A stretch of 64,000 nt of DNA from Symbiodinium sp. CCMP2592 (Eukaryota > Sar > Dinophyceae > Suessiales > Symbiodiniaceae), in contig CAJNDT010005879.1 of assembly GCA_905221615.1 (NCBI GenBank), forward strand, positions 62,001 to 126,000, read 5' to 3'. Numbering within the stretch: the first letter of the stretch is position 1; each line of letters starts with the position of its first letter. Shown here piece by piece: positions 21,928 through 33,550 of this stretch. Made by a program: the position numbers and the translations under genes. The notes beneath the pieces are model-generated. The model was not told the origin of the DNA. It worked only from the letters and a program-made list of their open reading frames with translations, and made no database searches.

Positions 21928-24900
21928 ATTATAATACCATTTGCTCAATCACGAAATCCAGCTCTTGGAGCTTGCGGGAGTTGTCGTCGGCCATTCACCT
22001 GGGTCTTAAGGAACTAGGTCACCCCATGTGGTCCATTTACAACAGTTAAACGCGGGTGGGGAAGGGGGGAGGGCCCCTGGCTCATGCAAATGATTCATTT
22101 AGCGCCACAAGAGCTTCGTGTCTCCCAGTGAACGCACACTTGTCCAGTGTTAGGCCCCCCAACTCCACGTCGCAGAACTGGTGTGCATTGATGGGCCTTG
22201 TAGTGTCTTCTCCACGGCCAAAAAGTCACGCAGTCAACTACCGTTCCCTGGTGTAGACCCTTACCAGTACGAGAAGTGATTTGGATACGTGCGGAGACAG
22301 TCGAGAGAGAGCGAGGTGGGGCCATGTATGCCAACTCACATGTCAGATTGCATGTGCGCTGGTTCAGGTCCCACCGCCTCGGGATGAGAAGCCCTTCGGC
22401 AGACGTATCTTTCGACCTGTGTGTATGTGTATGCCCGCGGGTGCGTTGTCCGAATCAAAAGTTCACAGGTCCGACCGGCAATCGCCAAAGACTCTGGAAA
22501 GGCCGTCGGCTGCTTTGCAAACGCTTGTCTGGGCTTTTTCTGGCTGTGCAGGAGTCAGACACATGAACTTGGCGGCACCACGTCCAACGGTCAGGAGTCT
22601 GCGACGTGGCAGACGTTCAGGAAGCCTATCTGAGAGTGAGTTGTTCAAATCAGCTGCAGAACTTGCCGGACATCCACGGCAAGGGGCCGACCTCCACGAC
22701 AGCCAGGGACTGTCTGGGATTTGCGAAAATGCGTGATTCGACGTATCCGAAGGCTGAAGCTTGAGGGCCTTTTTGCTGCAGGAGGAGTCGCCCGAGCCGG
22801 ATGAGCTTTCGACGGCCATCGCCCATCCCCTCTTCGAGGGCACTTCGCAGGAGCGGCTCGGCGCAGAGCGGGAAGAACCTTCGGCGGGGCGGGGCGGGTG
22901 CTGATCATGGAAATGTCTTGTGAAGCCGAGGTTCATGAAGCCCTTCGACGTCCAGACTGTCGGCCCACGGCTTGGCGAGCAATGGGCCGGATGTCCGGTG
23001 TGCGACACGAGTGCTGAAGAGCAAGCAGGTGAGTAGCTGTAGCCATGAGCCTCGCAGCACCGCTATGCTGGCGGCGGGAAGTCACCAAGTCGAGGTCAGT
23101 GTGAAGTCAAGACGGAATATGCTTGCGACATCTTGGAAAGCAGCCTTACGAGACCCAGGCCCGGAACGGCAGAAACTTTGCGAGTCTCCTACAAAATGCG
23201 CCCGCCGCGCTTCTCGCGTCGAAACTCTCTTGAGCCAGGTCTCGGGTCCTGCTGGTCCAGGGCCGTGCGCCGGAGATACTGCCTGGCATGCTCCTGACAC
23301 CAATCATGTCTTCGAGACACAGCTGCATGGACACAGAGCCGGCATTGCCTTTTCCTTTTGCCTGCTTGGCCGCTGGAAAGCGGCAGACAGCTGATATGTG
23401 AAATTGAAGACAGGAAGTCCGGTACAACAACATCCCACTGGGACCTGATGCAGAGGCTAGGGGCCAGAAGTAGGATCCTGCCAGTCTTGACGGGTTTGGG
23501 TCTCGCTGGCCTTGCTCCCTTCTCACTCAGCTGTTGCGGGACCGTCACTGACAGAATTGACAGCCCTCCGATTCAGGCCTACGTGCTTCCTTGCACGGCA
23601 GTTCAGGCAGATTTCTTGGATGACTGCCGAGCCAACAGAGCCCGCTGGATTCGAGCAAGTCGTGCTGAGCACAACGGCGGTCAGTTCGAACCCCAGCTCC
23701 AAAGGCTCCACAAACTCATGCCCGCAGTCTACGAAGATCAAGAATCGATCGAAGCATTGTGCTCATGTCTCGAGGTCCGTTGACGGTCCGCTTGTGTCCT
23801 CTGCCCAGAGTTGCATCAGTGATGTCATCGCGACCTTCATGCAGTGCTCTTGAACATAGGTCGATCTCTGGAAGTTCTCTTCACAAGGCTTGGAGAGCCG
23901 AGAGTCAGTACTTGACGATAAAACTTCCCAAGCCACCTGGGACCCAGGTACTCCGCTGACTTCGGGAAGATGAAAGACACGGCCTGCAAGGCCGCCACGG
24001 GCTTCTGCAGAGCCTGGCTCACAAGCCCAGGCCCCGTGCTTGTCTTCTCTTCTTACTTAGGGAGGATATCTGGTTTATCCTGCTCCATCCTGGAGGATAC
24101 TATGCCAAAGCCTATGTGAACCTCTTCGTGAACTTGACGGACGAGTTCAGATATGCCCTTCTCGCTCCTTCGAAAATCCAACTGATTAAGGTAGCCCGGC
24201 TCGGACGATAGGGCGGCTCTGCACAACATCCACGCATCAAAGTTGAATTTGGTGTAGGCTATGGTTGGCCTGCTGTACTGGATTGCTCAGTCAGGCAGAA
24301 GCCGAAATCTGCAAAGAGGGCGACGTGGGAGATTCATGCAGCTCGTTCTGCATGCAAGTGCGTCAGGTGTTCTTGGCGTAGTGTGCGTCAGTCTGCATGG
24401 ACTCTGTGAACCGCTTTGGAGTCAGGCTTCTTTGTCTTTGCCGGCGAGGCTGGCATTTACTGCAGGCATGCCACTTGGCTGTCGAGCCATCTAGCCTTAC
24501 CTTTCGTTCCTGGGCGGCCAATCCGCGGGCCCCATCGTTTGCGAACATCTTGAGTTCGAGCTGAGCAGTTTCCTTTTTCTGGCTGAGGCCTTTGCTGGCC
24601 GCTTGTCGCAACTCCCGGGAACCAAAGCCTGGACGCTTGGCTGCACACTTTGAGTGAAGGTGCGTGTGCCTTCGGCTGCTCCCGCGAGAGTTCAATTGTC
24701 AGGGAGTCGTGGCGGGGTGAGCTGGAAGTTGGTGGCAGCTGTTTGAATCGCGTCGCTTCGGTTACGGCCTACACAGATTGACGCTTCGATGCAAGCACCT
24801 GCAAGAGGGGTAGAGTTGGTAAAGATCCCGACTGCAGGGCAATATGCGATTTCTCCCGGGTGACAAGAAATCTGCGTCAAAATGCAGAGGTAGCGTAGTA

Positions 24901-25454
24901 AAGGATCGGCAAGTAGGCCTTCAGCTACCTGGCTGAGGTGGTATATGGGAACCTTCGGCCAAAGCCATTCGAGACTTGCGGCTGCTCTTCCCGTATGAGC
25001 AGCGCCCTCAGCTTGTTGCCAATCTGCGACTTTGGCATGCTCGAAGCTCCCAGGTGCAGCTTCTTCGTGTCTCGGGATGCACTAGCGAGGATCGGACAAT
25101 GCTTCATGTGTCATCATTGCACATCATCTTAAACCGGCTTGGCTAAGGACAAAGTTGCGATGAATCACCTGCAGTTGCTGTTTCTCCTCACGGATCGAGT
25201 CAGTAGCTCTTCTGCGTTTCGGAAAGGGATCCATGTCTGAAGCCCGCGACACCAGCTGAGGTGAAATCAACACTATCGAAAACTGCAGTGCCGAGTTTTG
25301 CAGAGTGATACGAAGCTTGGCCAGAATGCTGAGCACGCCATGTGTTCGTGCAAGCCCAGTATGGTTCCACTTTGTCGAAAGGTGGCCTCATGGTGCCGCT
25401 CGGCTTCTGTAGAAGAAGGACGCTTTTGGATGTCCCCACCCTGGCCACCAGCTG
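21928..25454. other. no gene resolved; possible 5' exons of the downstream gene
   Basis: Many short open frames on both strands, none with a recognisable domain. Because the cyclic-nucleotide-binding gene downstream clearly lacks its N-terminus, plus-strand exons of it may be hidden here, but I could not identify any. Confidence 0.4.
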
Positions 25455-27245
25455 AGGCAGAAGGTGCACTGCCGACGTGAGGTAGTCATGCAAGAGAGCA
25501 ACGCGGGGAACGAGATGTATGTGTGCCTTGCTGGTATGAAGAAAGTTCAGTCTACGCTTTCCGCGAATCGGAGAGCATCCTTCAAGGGGTGGCTGAAGAG
25601 GGGAAGGGAATATCCACAAGGCCGAGCCAGCAAACGAGCACGAGCTAGCACGCATGGAGCCGCAAAGGCTTGGATAAGGCTTCGGAAGAATTGCAGACTA
25701 ACATACAGAGATCCTCGGAGACAGTTGTGAGGGGTTGCACGTTGGCAGATGCACAGTCCTAGCTAGCTACTTTTTTCTGGGGGGCGCTGTTGCTACCCCG
25801 TTGTCTGCAACGGCAGGGCAAGCCGCACATCCCGAAAGCCCAAACCCAAAGCTGCGTGTAATATCGCACCGACTGTTTTTTGTGGGTTTAGGGGTTTGGG
25901 GTGTGAGTGCGGTTTGCATCCTTCCCCACTCTTCCAAGGCTCTGCGTCGGCAAGTGCAGCGTCTTTCGTGGCTACAACTCGGACAGCGCTGTTTGGCTTC
26001 TGTCCATAATGAAATCCTTGGACTTGACTTGAGCGATCAACGCACTCTCTTGTCTTGCGCCCTGATGCGGCTTTCGAGACTGCACAGGAGCTTTCGAGCC
26101 ACCTGCATCCTGGTAGTTGCTTTGGCGGGCTGGCCGTTCTAAACAGCACCAGATGCTTGGCGAGCAATGCAGCCGGGAGTCGGAAAGGGCCGGTCCTTCA
26201 CGCTTTGAAGTTTGCCAGCCAAGGACGTCGCACGGCAACCATCAAGGCCCAAGCAACGCCGAACCACTGTGCACCTTACCGGCAGTCTGTCGTGTTTCCG
26301 TTCGCCTTAACCTTTTCTTGTACCAACACGTCGCGAAGGCGGACTGCATCTGCGACCTCCGGGCTTTGACGCGGCCGGCGCTGCTCGAGGCGCTGGCACA
26401 GTACCCGGGAGACAAGGTGCCGCAGATGAAGCCCATAACTCATGAGTGATATGATGGTGCACGCGAGTGTCGGCCATTGGGGGATGTTTCATCGTTTCTC
26501 CGTGATTGCGACTGCATCGTGCAGTGAGCTCAGGACCGCGTGAGGGAGGTCATCGAAGCGCACAGCCAGAGCAGGCAAGCTACGGCATCGGCACTGCGGC
26601 GTGCGGGTGCCAGCGCCATGGATGCAAATGAAATTCTCTAGAGTCGAGACTAAGCAGGGAAGAGTCTCGGAACACAGTGTGCGTCTCCTGGACTCGCAAA
26701 GGTGATGGTAGTATCAGCTGCCAGTTTCTGCAGATCCTTCTGGACAACATGCACGAGCAGGCCTTTCTAGCGGAGCAGACGAGTTTGCAAGAGGGCAAGG
26801 AGCTCTTCCGTGTCGGCTTGGAACTCCCAGTACTGGTAGCAGTTGTGGATGCTCTTCGGCTTTCACGAGGTCCCAATCCGGCTCTGTGTGTCCAGGAGAG
26901 TTTTCTCACCGTCCTGCTTCATGGAATGGTCGAAGTGGAGGCCTTGCTCGAGGTTCCTCTCTATACAAGTGTTTTCAGACACATTTTGTCTCTTTGTTTT
27001 GGGAGGTCCGCGGCGTTCATATTGCCAACATTGTGGCGCCGGCTATCTTCGGCGAGCGTGGGATCGTGGAGCCCGGGACGCCCTCTGCAGCCACGGCGAG
27101 CCGCGGCATAAACGGAGGGGGGTGAGTGCAGGATAGTCTTGGTGCTCCTTTGTCGGGGAGGTGCGGAGCTGCGCGGAGTCGGAGTGTATGGTCCTGCCCG
27201 CCTCCAGCGCTGCGGTGCCCATCCTCCAGGCTCGGCTTCCGGAGG
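25455..27245 (+). CDS. protein with at least two cyclic-nucleotide-binding domains, partial multi-exon
   Basis: Short exons give two CNB folds. Domain 1: exon from 25455 (REVVMQESNAGNEMYV), exon 26088-26145 (PGSCFGGLAVLN), a 23-base exon 26224-26246 (RRTATIK), exon 26339 to about 26440 (CDLRALTRPALLEALAQYP). Domain 2: exon 26725-26799 (FLQILLDNMHEQAF, EQTSLQEGK), exon 26896-26952 (FLTVLLHGMVEVEALLE), exon from 27006 (IFGERGIVEPGTPSAATA), exon about 27165-27245 (AESECMVLPASS, ILQARLP). Frames join across introns 26146-26223 (GC-AG), 26247-26338 (GC-AG), 26800-26895 (GA-AG) and 26953-27005 (GT-AG). In the phosphate-binding cassette, domain 1 has FGG where Glu is usual but keeps the Arg; domain 2 keeps FGE but has Ser in place of the Arg. 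The whole protein could be a kinase, a regulatory subunit or a channel; neither end was found. Confidence 0.65.
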
Positions 27246-28373
27246 ACATCGCGCCATGCCGTAGTGCCCATACCGATCCCAAACATATTCTCTTGCAGGA
27301 CACAGGAGAATCTGCCACACAGGCCGTACCCAGTGCGAGCCACTTGGTGTGTTTCCGTTGTGATAACTACGAAGTGTCTGCCGGAGGAGGGAGTGCGAGC
27401 TGTTGGACAGGCATCGGCTACTGAAGCGGAGGCCGTTATGCTCTCCACGGTGAATTTTTTTCTGTGTGTGTGCAGCTTGCGCTCGGGTTTACTGCTTGTG
27501 CTTCGGCGTGAAACAGGAAGACACCCGGGCCGTGGGAGATTCCACGGTGAACCATGCTGAGGCTTGGTTTGCTGGACTTGAGGCATTTGCGTCCTCTCAC
27601 GACGTTGGTGGCATCTGAGAGGCCAACAAAGCAGAAGAGGACGTCAAGGTGCAGAGCTGGATCGATGTGTCGTTGTCTGTCACCACGAGAGTGCTTGTCT
27701 GCTGTATTCTGGCGTCAGGCAGCAAGTGCCGCGCTGGCACAACCTGCCGAGGCAGCTGAGTTGGTGTTAAGGAAGCTGGAGTTCCGAGCACCCGCCTATA
27801 CAACTGTTTTCTCTTGCAAGCGAGAGAGAGCAACCGATACAACACCCTGAACAAGGAGCATTCGTGAAGGGCAGCAGAGTGCGCTGAGTACCGTAAGCAG
27901 TGGTGTGTAGGTCTGCACAGAAGGGTCCGAGGCCTTAGAGGTATAGGGCCAGCTCCCGGAGCTGCTCCTTGAGGAACAGGCCTGCATGGAGCTCCAAGCC
28001 CTTTGAAGTTCCGCTGCTTTCAGGGCCCGGCTGATGCTTGATTGTCAGGAGTTTTGTTTATGTAGCAGCTGCCCTAAGTTGGAGGGGTTGATATGATGCC
28101 AGTGTGTCTGAATCAGTGATTGAGTAATGCGCACTCACGCGAGCAGGCTCAGGCTGTTGCCTCACGGCGTCCCACAAGAAATGCACTTGACAGTTATGTC
28201 TGCAATGCATGGCATTGGTACCTATAAGTTGCACAGCATTGGCCATGGCAGCGCAATCAGCGCAGCAGCAAGTAGTCAACATTCTACAGCCGGGACCTTA
28301 TCCGATTGTTGCCCGGGGACGTTCGCCGTATCTGGGGTTACTCGGGGCTGGGAGCTGACGCCAATGACTGCCA
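27246..28373. other. no gene resolved
   Basis: Probable introns and 3' part of the CNB-domain gene. Short frames only. Nothing identifiable on the minus strand. Confidence 0.4.
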
Positions 28374-28712
28374 ATGACCCTACTTAGGAGACTACAACGC
28401 GGCCGGAAATTGTTGTGGGCCGAACCTCAGAAAGCAGACGGCCTGATCAGGATGCAGTTCAGTGTGCCCTGGTCAACCGGAGAGCGCGCTTACTGTGGAG
28501 AATATTGTCGGACGACGAAGGAGGCCAAGGAAAGCGCGGCGAGAGCAATGCTAGACAACACGGAAACACCGATGCTACTGAACACATTGCCGCCGCCGAA
28601 CAGGCCAGTACAACAGTCCGACTTCGTGGAGCAGAAGCGGCAATTAGATGGAAGAACTAGTCTTGATGACGACGTCAGGTCCAAGCGGCAGAAGTGGCAG
28701 CAGTGGATGTAG
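28374..28712 (+). CDS. small frame with a dsRBD-like C-terminal signature
   Basis: Residues about 30-65 read as a strand (IRMQFSVPW), a turn with GEYCRTTKEAKESAARAML, then a charged tail (DDDVRSKRQKWQQW). The K-x-A-K-E-x-A-A-x-x-x-L helix is the hallmark of the second helix of double-stranded-RNA-binding domains, but the first helix and the conserved GPxH loop are not convincing. The frame may be the final exon of the gene upstream or an independent small gene. Moderate to low certainty. Confidence 0.3.
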   Translation: MTLLRRLQRGRKLLWAEPQKADGLIRMQFSVPWSTGERAYCGEYCRTTKEAKESAARAMLDNTETPMLLNTLPPPNRPVQQSDFVEQKRQLDGRTSLDDDVRSKRQKWQQWM

Positions 28713-29581
28713 ATTCTGGCATATTTGGCATGTAAACCGTGACACTGCCGGCTGACCTGTTCTTCTGAATTCATAGCGACTACATTGATGTGAACGGTTT
28801 CTTGAACGCCACAGACAGCATGTTGTGGTGTCGGCAGCTCGTGATTGCTTGAAGCGTGTGGCGAAGCACAGCCTCAAGACGGTATTTGTTCCAGCCTGCA
28901 GTGTTTGAAAGATGCTGCAAAAAGCGAAGAGGAAGCTGCAACTAGCCAGTCGAAAAATACTTGCTGCGCTTCAGTTCGTTTGCACCGACGCACCTATTGA
29001 AGACAGCATCGAACAACATTCCCACGTTTCCCGATCCGCTTGTGCTAAAGCGTTGCAGGTTTGTCGCATGGTGGCATGGAGGCAGTGAGCGACACGTTGG
29101 TGCTTGCGAAGCAAGTCCACCAACGTCTACGCTTACGCCATACTCGTAGCTGACTAGCCTAAACTTTCTGATTCCTCCGTCACTTTACAAGAACCGTGCA
29201 TGTTCTCCAGCTATGTGGAGTGAGTGGACTCAGCGAGTGCAGCGCATGCTGGCACAGCTAGCATCTTCATGTCAGGCACCGTCTCTCCACTTCGACTACG
29301 AGGCGCACGTGCCAAAGCAAGTTCCCGCACAATGCGAGTCAAGCGAATACAACGAATAAGTAGTTGGTCGGTGCTTGTGTGATGGGCTGAAGCATTTGCC
29401 TGAATGTCAGGCCCACTTACGTCTCAAAAGTTTCGAAAAACTCGTGTTGGCTGTCATGCGAGCGGCGTGTACCGGGGGAAAAACAGGTTGCAAAATGAAG
29501 TCTTAACCTTAAACTTTGCCGCTTCACATTGTTGTCCCGTCTCGCTATCTTAACGACAATAAACAAATATGCACGTAAATT
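28713..29581. other. no gene recognised
   Basis: Sequence becomes progressively more AT-rich toward 29500. No motif or repeat seen. Confidence 0.4.
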
Positions 29582-30030
29582 TTATTGGCCATCATCAACT
29601 TGAATGCGTTTTTCAACGCGAATGTGAAGCATATTGTTAGCATCTTTAGCGTTAGTGTTTATGTATAAAACAGAATATGGAGCATCATCTATCTTCTGTT
29701 GATACATATCGTATAAAGTTTTCTTATCAACTCATGCACTGTTTCCTTCTAGGAACCTATTAACTTCATTCATATTTTTCAACCTGAATATGAACAGGGC
29801 ACGAGCATATAGGCGAATTGCTGGTGCTATCACATTGTCTTCTTCAGTAGATAATATACATGAGATGGCATTATGACGCCGCATTGTGAATAAACCATGT
29901 AGACTGCTTGACTATCTTACAAATGTGAACAGATCTTTTTGTTTCTTCGTCTTGTGTTCATCAATAATTTTATGCGGTGTGTTTTTTGGCTCTTTAATGC
30001 TATAGGTGCTGTTGACGATAACCTGTGTCG
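29582..30030 (-). pseudogene. A32-like viral DNA-packaging ATPase, C-terminal remnant
   Basis: A single minus-strand frame of about 145 codons is interrupted only by TAG (29912-29914) and TGA (29732-29734) and ends at TAA (29582-29584). It shows the C-terminal order of A32-like packaging ATPases (FtsK/HerA superfamily): FTMRRHNAISCILSTE, APAIRLYARALFIFRL, KNMNEVNRFLE, DKKTLYDMYQQ, APYSVLYINTNAKD. The sensor position after ST is Glu instead of the usual Gln. Walker A and B motifs are absent, so the N-terminal half is missing. GC content is clearly lower than on either side, which suggests transfer from an AT-rich large DNA virus or a virus-like transposon. Dinoflagellates have known large DNA viruses, and A32-like sequences occur in their genomes. 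Identification is by motif order. Confidence 0.6.
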
Positions 30031-30349
30031 AGGCTGCCGCTCAGATCGATGGCACTTGTGCAATCGACCTCTGAGAAGCAGATCGGATTAAGTCTTGCAC
30101 CCCTTCATGCAACATCTGCTATGTCCCACATCACTTGGCCGCAGTGCCAGGACGCAGCACAGAGTGGGCGGGCCTCTTCGTTTGTCGCCCAGCCGTCGCT
30201 GGTCGGTCTTGTTTGCACATGGTCGTGCAGAATGTGCGGCATGCTTCGAGCGCTCAGAAGCAGAGTCACTTCAGGGAGGTTTTGGATATCTACTATCACA
30301 GCACTTTGGCATCGTCACCTGCGAGGACAGACTTGAATGTCTTGACCAG

Positions 30350-30529
30350 GTCTAGCTGCACGAGACCGCGCTGGGCAGACCTGTACGACGAAGCGCCAAT
30401 CTCGCAAGAGGCACGTCGCATTCGCCGAGCAATCCCAGAGTCAGAGTGAGAATGACAGCGAAGATGAGGGCGAGAGTCATGATGAAAGTGAGAGTGAGAG
30501 TGACGGTGAGAGTGAGAGCGAGGAATGAG
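30350..30529 (+). CDS. possible exon with acidic Ser/Glu tail
   Basis: One plus-strand frame reads a basic stretch (TKRQSRKRH) and then a Ser/Glu/Asp run (about 30 residues, ESESESDGESESEE) that stops at TGA 30527-30529. The underlying DNA is a GTGAGA-type repeat, so the tail may be only a microsatellite read in a favourable frame. No domain. Confidence 0.2.
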
Positions 30530-31635
30530 GGGTGTTCGATTCTACTAACAAGACAGATGCAGCAGTTTATCCCAAGCGACAGTCTGGAATGCGTAGCTGC
30601 TTCGTGCAGGTCATTGACCGATTCCTGCGCTGGCTCAATGGTCGCATCCTGAGAGTCATGCATTTGCCTTCTGCCCCCATACCTCATGTCTGTCAGAAAT
30701 CGGTTTGCTTACTTTCACGGTGGGCAGCCCGCTTAGCTTGAAAGTCCGTCTCGTGCGCCATGTCTCATGGTCTCAGCCGCAAGCTTTCGTTTGCTCCTCA
30801 CTTCGTTCCTTCCCTCCGGTGTAGCTCCTGCGGGCGATCTCGCACTTTCTATGGGTTTTTCGCAGAGGATCGCTTGCACCAAGACGGCCGCAGTGAAAGA
30901 CGTATACGTGCAGAGAAGCCCTTGAAAGACAGAGCCAGTTGCACACCTCAGGACAACCATGTCCTTGTTCGCAAGATCAAAACAGATAATTAGGGGCACA
31001 CAACACAGAACACTTGGAACAACAATTTTCAGTGTTTTCGAACAAGTCATAGGGTAGGCCATCAGACAACACCCGATCCATGTAGGCATTGCCTTCCAAC
31101 ATGAGTGGAAGCATGAAATGCAGCATCACTTTGCCAGACTTCGCGAGGCTGATCACAGGTGATACGGCCACAAACCGGCACCATGCCACATTTTGCTCAG
31201 GCGCACAAGACGGCTCAAACGTACAAGCGGCATTAAAAGCATGCATCTTTCGGCCGCGACTCTAGCAGACACAATTGTTTGCACTCAAACGAAATGGGCC
31301 TTGGCGCAATTAAGCCGGTTTTTCACAACCGGCACAGATTCCTGAGTTGTTTGTACCGCCTTCTGAGGAGCGGGGTGCTTTCATGCACAGCTCCCGTTTT
31401 GGGTTTCAGGCATCCGATTTAGCCTTCTGCGCACATGTGTTCAGTTTATTGGCGCTTGCTTGCTCCTTGTGCTACAAAAGTACACACCTTCGTTGGCCGC
31501 ACATGCGTACTCGTGAGTTGGCGCCCATGTTGAACCGTGACACGTGCACACATGCGCGCGCAATCTGCAGCTCTTCTAGAATGATTGTTCTACATAAGCT
31601 GTTGACAGTTGTGAATGCTCTCTCTCTACACATTG

Positions 31636-31683
31636 GTATCTACATATACATACATATACATATATATATATATATATACATAT
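31636..31683. repeat. TA/TACA simple repeat
   Basis: Alternating TACATA units passing into pure TA. Confidence 0.9.
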
Positions 31684-33507
31684 GCAGAGCCGTTTAGTTG
31701 TCTAGCTTAGCTATCGTTTCAACTCAGTCTGGTGCACGCGCAGGAGTGCCAAATATCCATACAGACCCCTTGAGGCCGTGCAGGTAAACAAAATGAGCAC
31801 CATAGGATGCCGAAACTCACTCGCGTTTTGCGTGAAGCATTTGCTAAGGCGCACGAATCCCAGGCCTTCTGAGTTTTGTTAACGTGCACGGTTCCAGGGT
31901 TATGAGCTTATGGCGGCAAAAAAGAATCCTGAAACATACCTGACTTGATCAAAGGTCATGAAACTTGAATAAACTCACCAGGTCCTTGGCTGTGAACTTG
32001 GGTCCCTCGTCCATGTGACGATAGTGAGCCCAGAGTCCAAACCCTAATCAGAAGCCCTCAGCCCTGCACCTCATCAATTTTTTTGTTTCCCCTCCGAGGC
32101 CCTGAAAGGCATTGCCGAAAAGATCCCCTGCCGGGCGCAGCAAACTCCCGAGCTGGGCCGCCTCGTCGTCGAGGAGCGAAAAAGCTCCCAAATGCACTTA
32201 CCTCAAGGGTGTTCTTCGGCGATGTGGCTTTTCGTAGGGCCAGTCTGTTGGACGTTTGAGCCCCGGAGCTTTAAGAAATTTCAAATTCTCGTCAAGTCTA
32301 TGTTGAACCCGCTGCCTGGATATCTGACGATCTGTGGAAGCACAGCTGTCGGAAGCGCAGGCTCATCCTCATCGCAAAGCCAACGTGGGCAGGCCTGCGG
32401 GAAGGAAGCTTTCCAGACCGCTTCAGCAGAGAGAGCAGCCATCACTTGCGTTTTCGGTACGAGGAGGGTGATTGGTCTTGGAACTTGCTCCCGTGTCTAC
32501 AACAGTACTGTTTGATGCCATGCACTAGTTCTCCTCTATTTGCGTTGGGTTCTTCTTCGTCATGATTGTCGTAGTTGTTGCAACCATGAATCAAGCGATT
32601 TTAGGCTTGCTCCCTGCCGCGGTTGCCGAGCGCGTGTCCAGCAAGAAACCACGGATGCTTGACCTTCCCTTGATGATTAGGACAATGGCGCTGGCAAGCA
32701 GCTGCTCAGTCTCCTGCAAGGAGGATGTCCTTCAAGAGATGTTCCCTCCGTTTGGCATAATTTGGCTTATTGAATTCCTCAAAATACTATCGCGTTTGCC
32801 GTGACACCCTTCAGAAGCGTTGATAGAAATCTGTGGGCATGCGTCACCTTGCCATGATCTGTTGGAGTCTAGCCAAGAGTGGTAAAAATGCCTGTAGGTC
32901 TTTCAGAAGGCGCCAAGCTACTCGCCTGTTAGGGGTAATTACCATGCAAGGTTTCGTTTCCAGAAGAGGTTGCAGTAGGCGGAAGCTCTCGTAGTCGGAG
33001 GGTTTTAGTGCTCTTGCTGCGAGGATCTGTCCAATTCCCACCAGCGGATGAGGCACATTTGCATCTTGCAGAGAGCCCTTGACCTCCAAGCACTTGTGTG
33101 CGGAAGCTGTACTTTCCAGCGCGCTGGGCATTCATGTCCCCTAACCTAGCATGCAACTACTGTGCGGCCCGGAATCGCAAAGCTCCACGACTGCATCGCA
33201 GCCACGAAAACTTCTGTTCGTAGAACGGGGGAGAACTGATGAAAGACTGACGTGGCACAGCCGTGTAATCTCGCCCAATCGATGTCACATGTTGATATGG
33301 ATGTTTGGAGCTCACAGTCTCAAAGGCCATTTCTTGGTTCATCTCAGTTGCAGCCATGTTGAAGGGCATGTTGCCAGCTGCTCAGTGAGGGAAACGTGCA
33401 GTGCGTTTGACACAGCACTTTACATGACACGGCTTCTACTTGCAGCATCGAAGAACCATGGTATTCAGCAAGTGTGTATAGGCATACATCCTTAATTTCG
33501 TGTTTCC

Positions 33508-33550
33508 GGACACACGGTATCGCGTAGAAGGACACACGGTATCGCGTAGA
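33508..33550 (+). repeat. 22-bp tandem duplication
   Basis: GGACACACGGTATCGCGTAG occurs twice in a row, identical. Confidence 0.95.

Noticed and set aside
27017-27586. 189-codon minus-strand frame
   Set aside because: It lies opposite CNB-domain exons whose frames join precisely on the plus strand.
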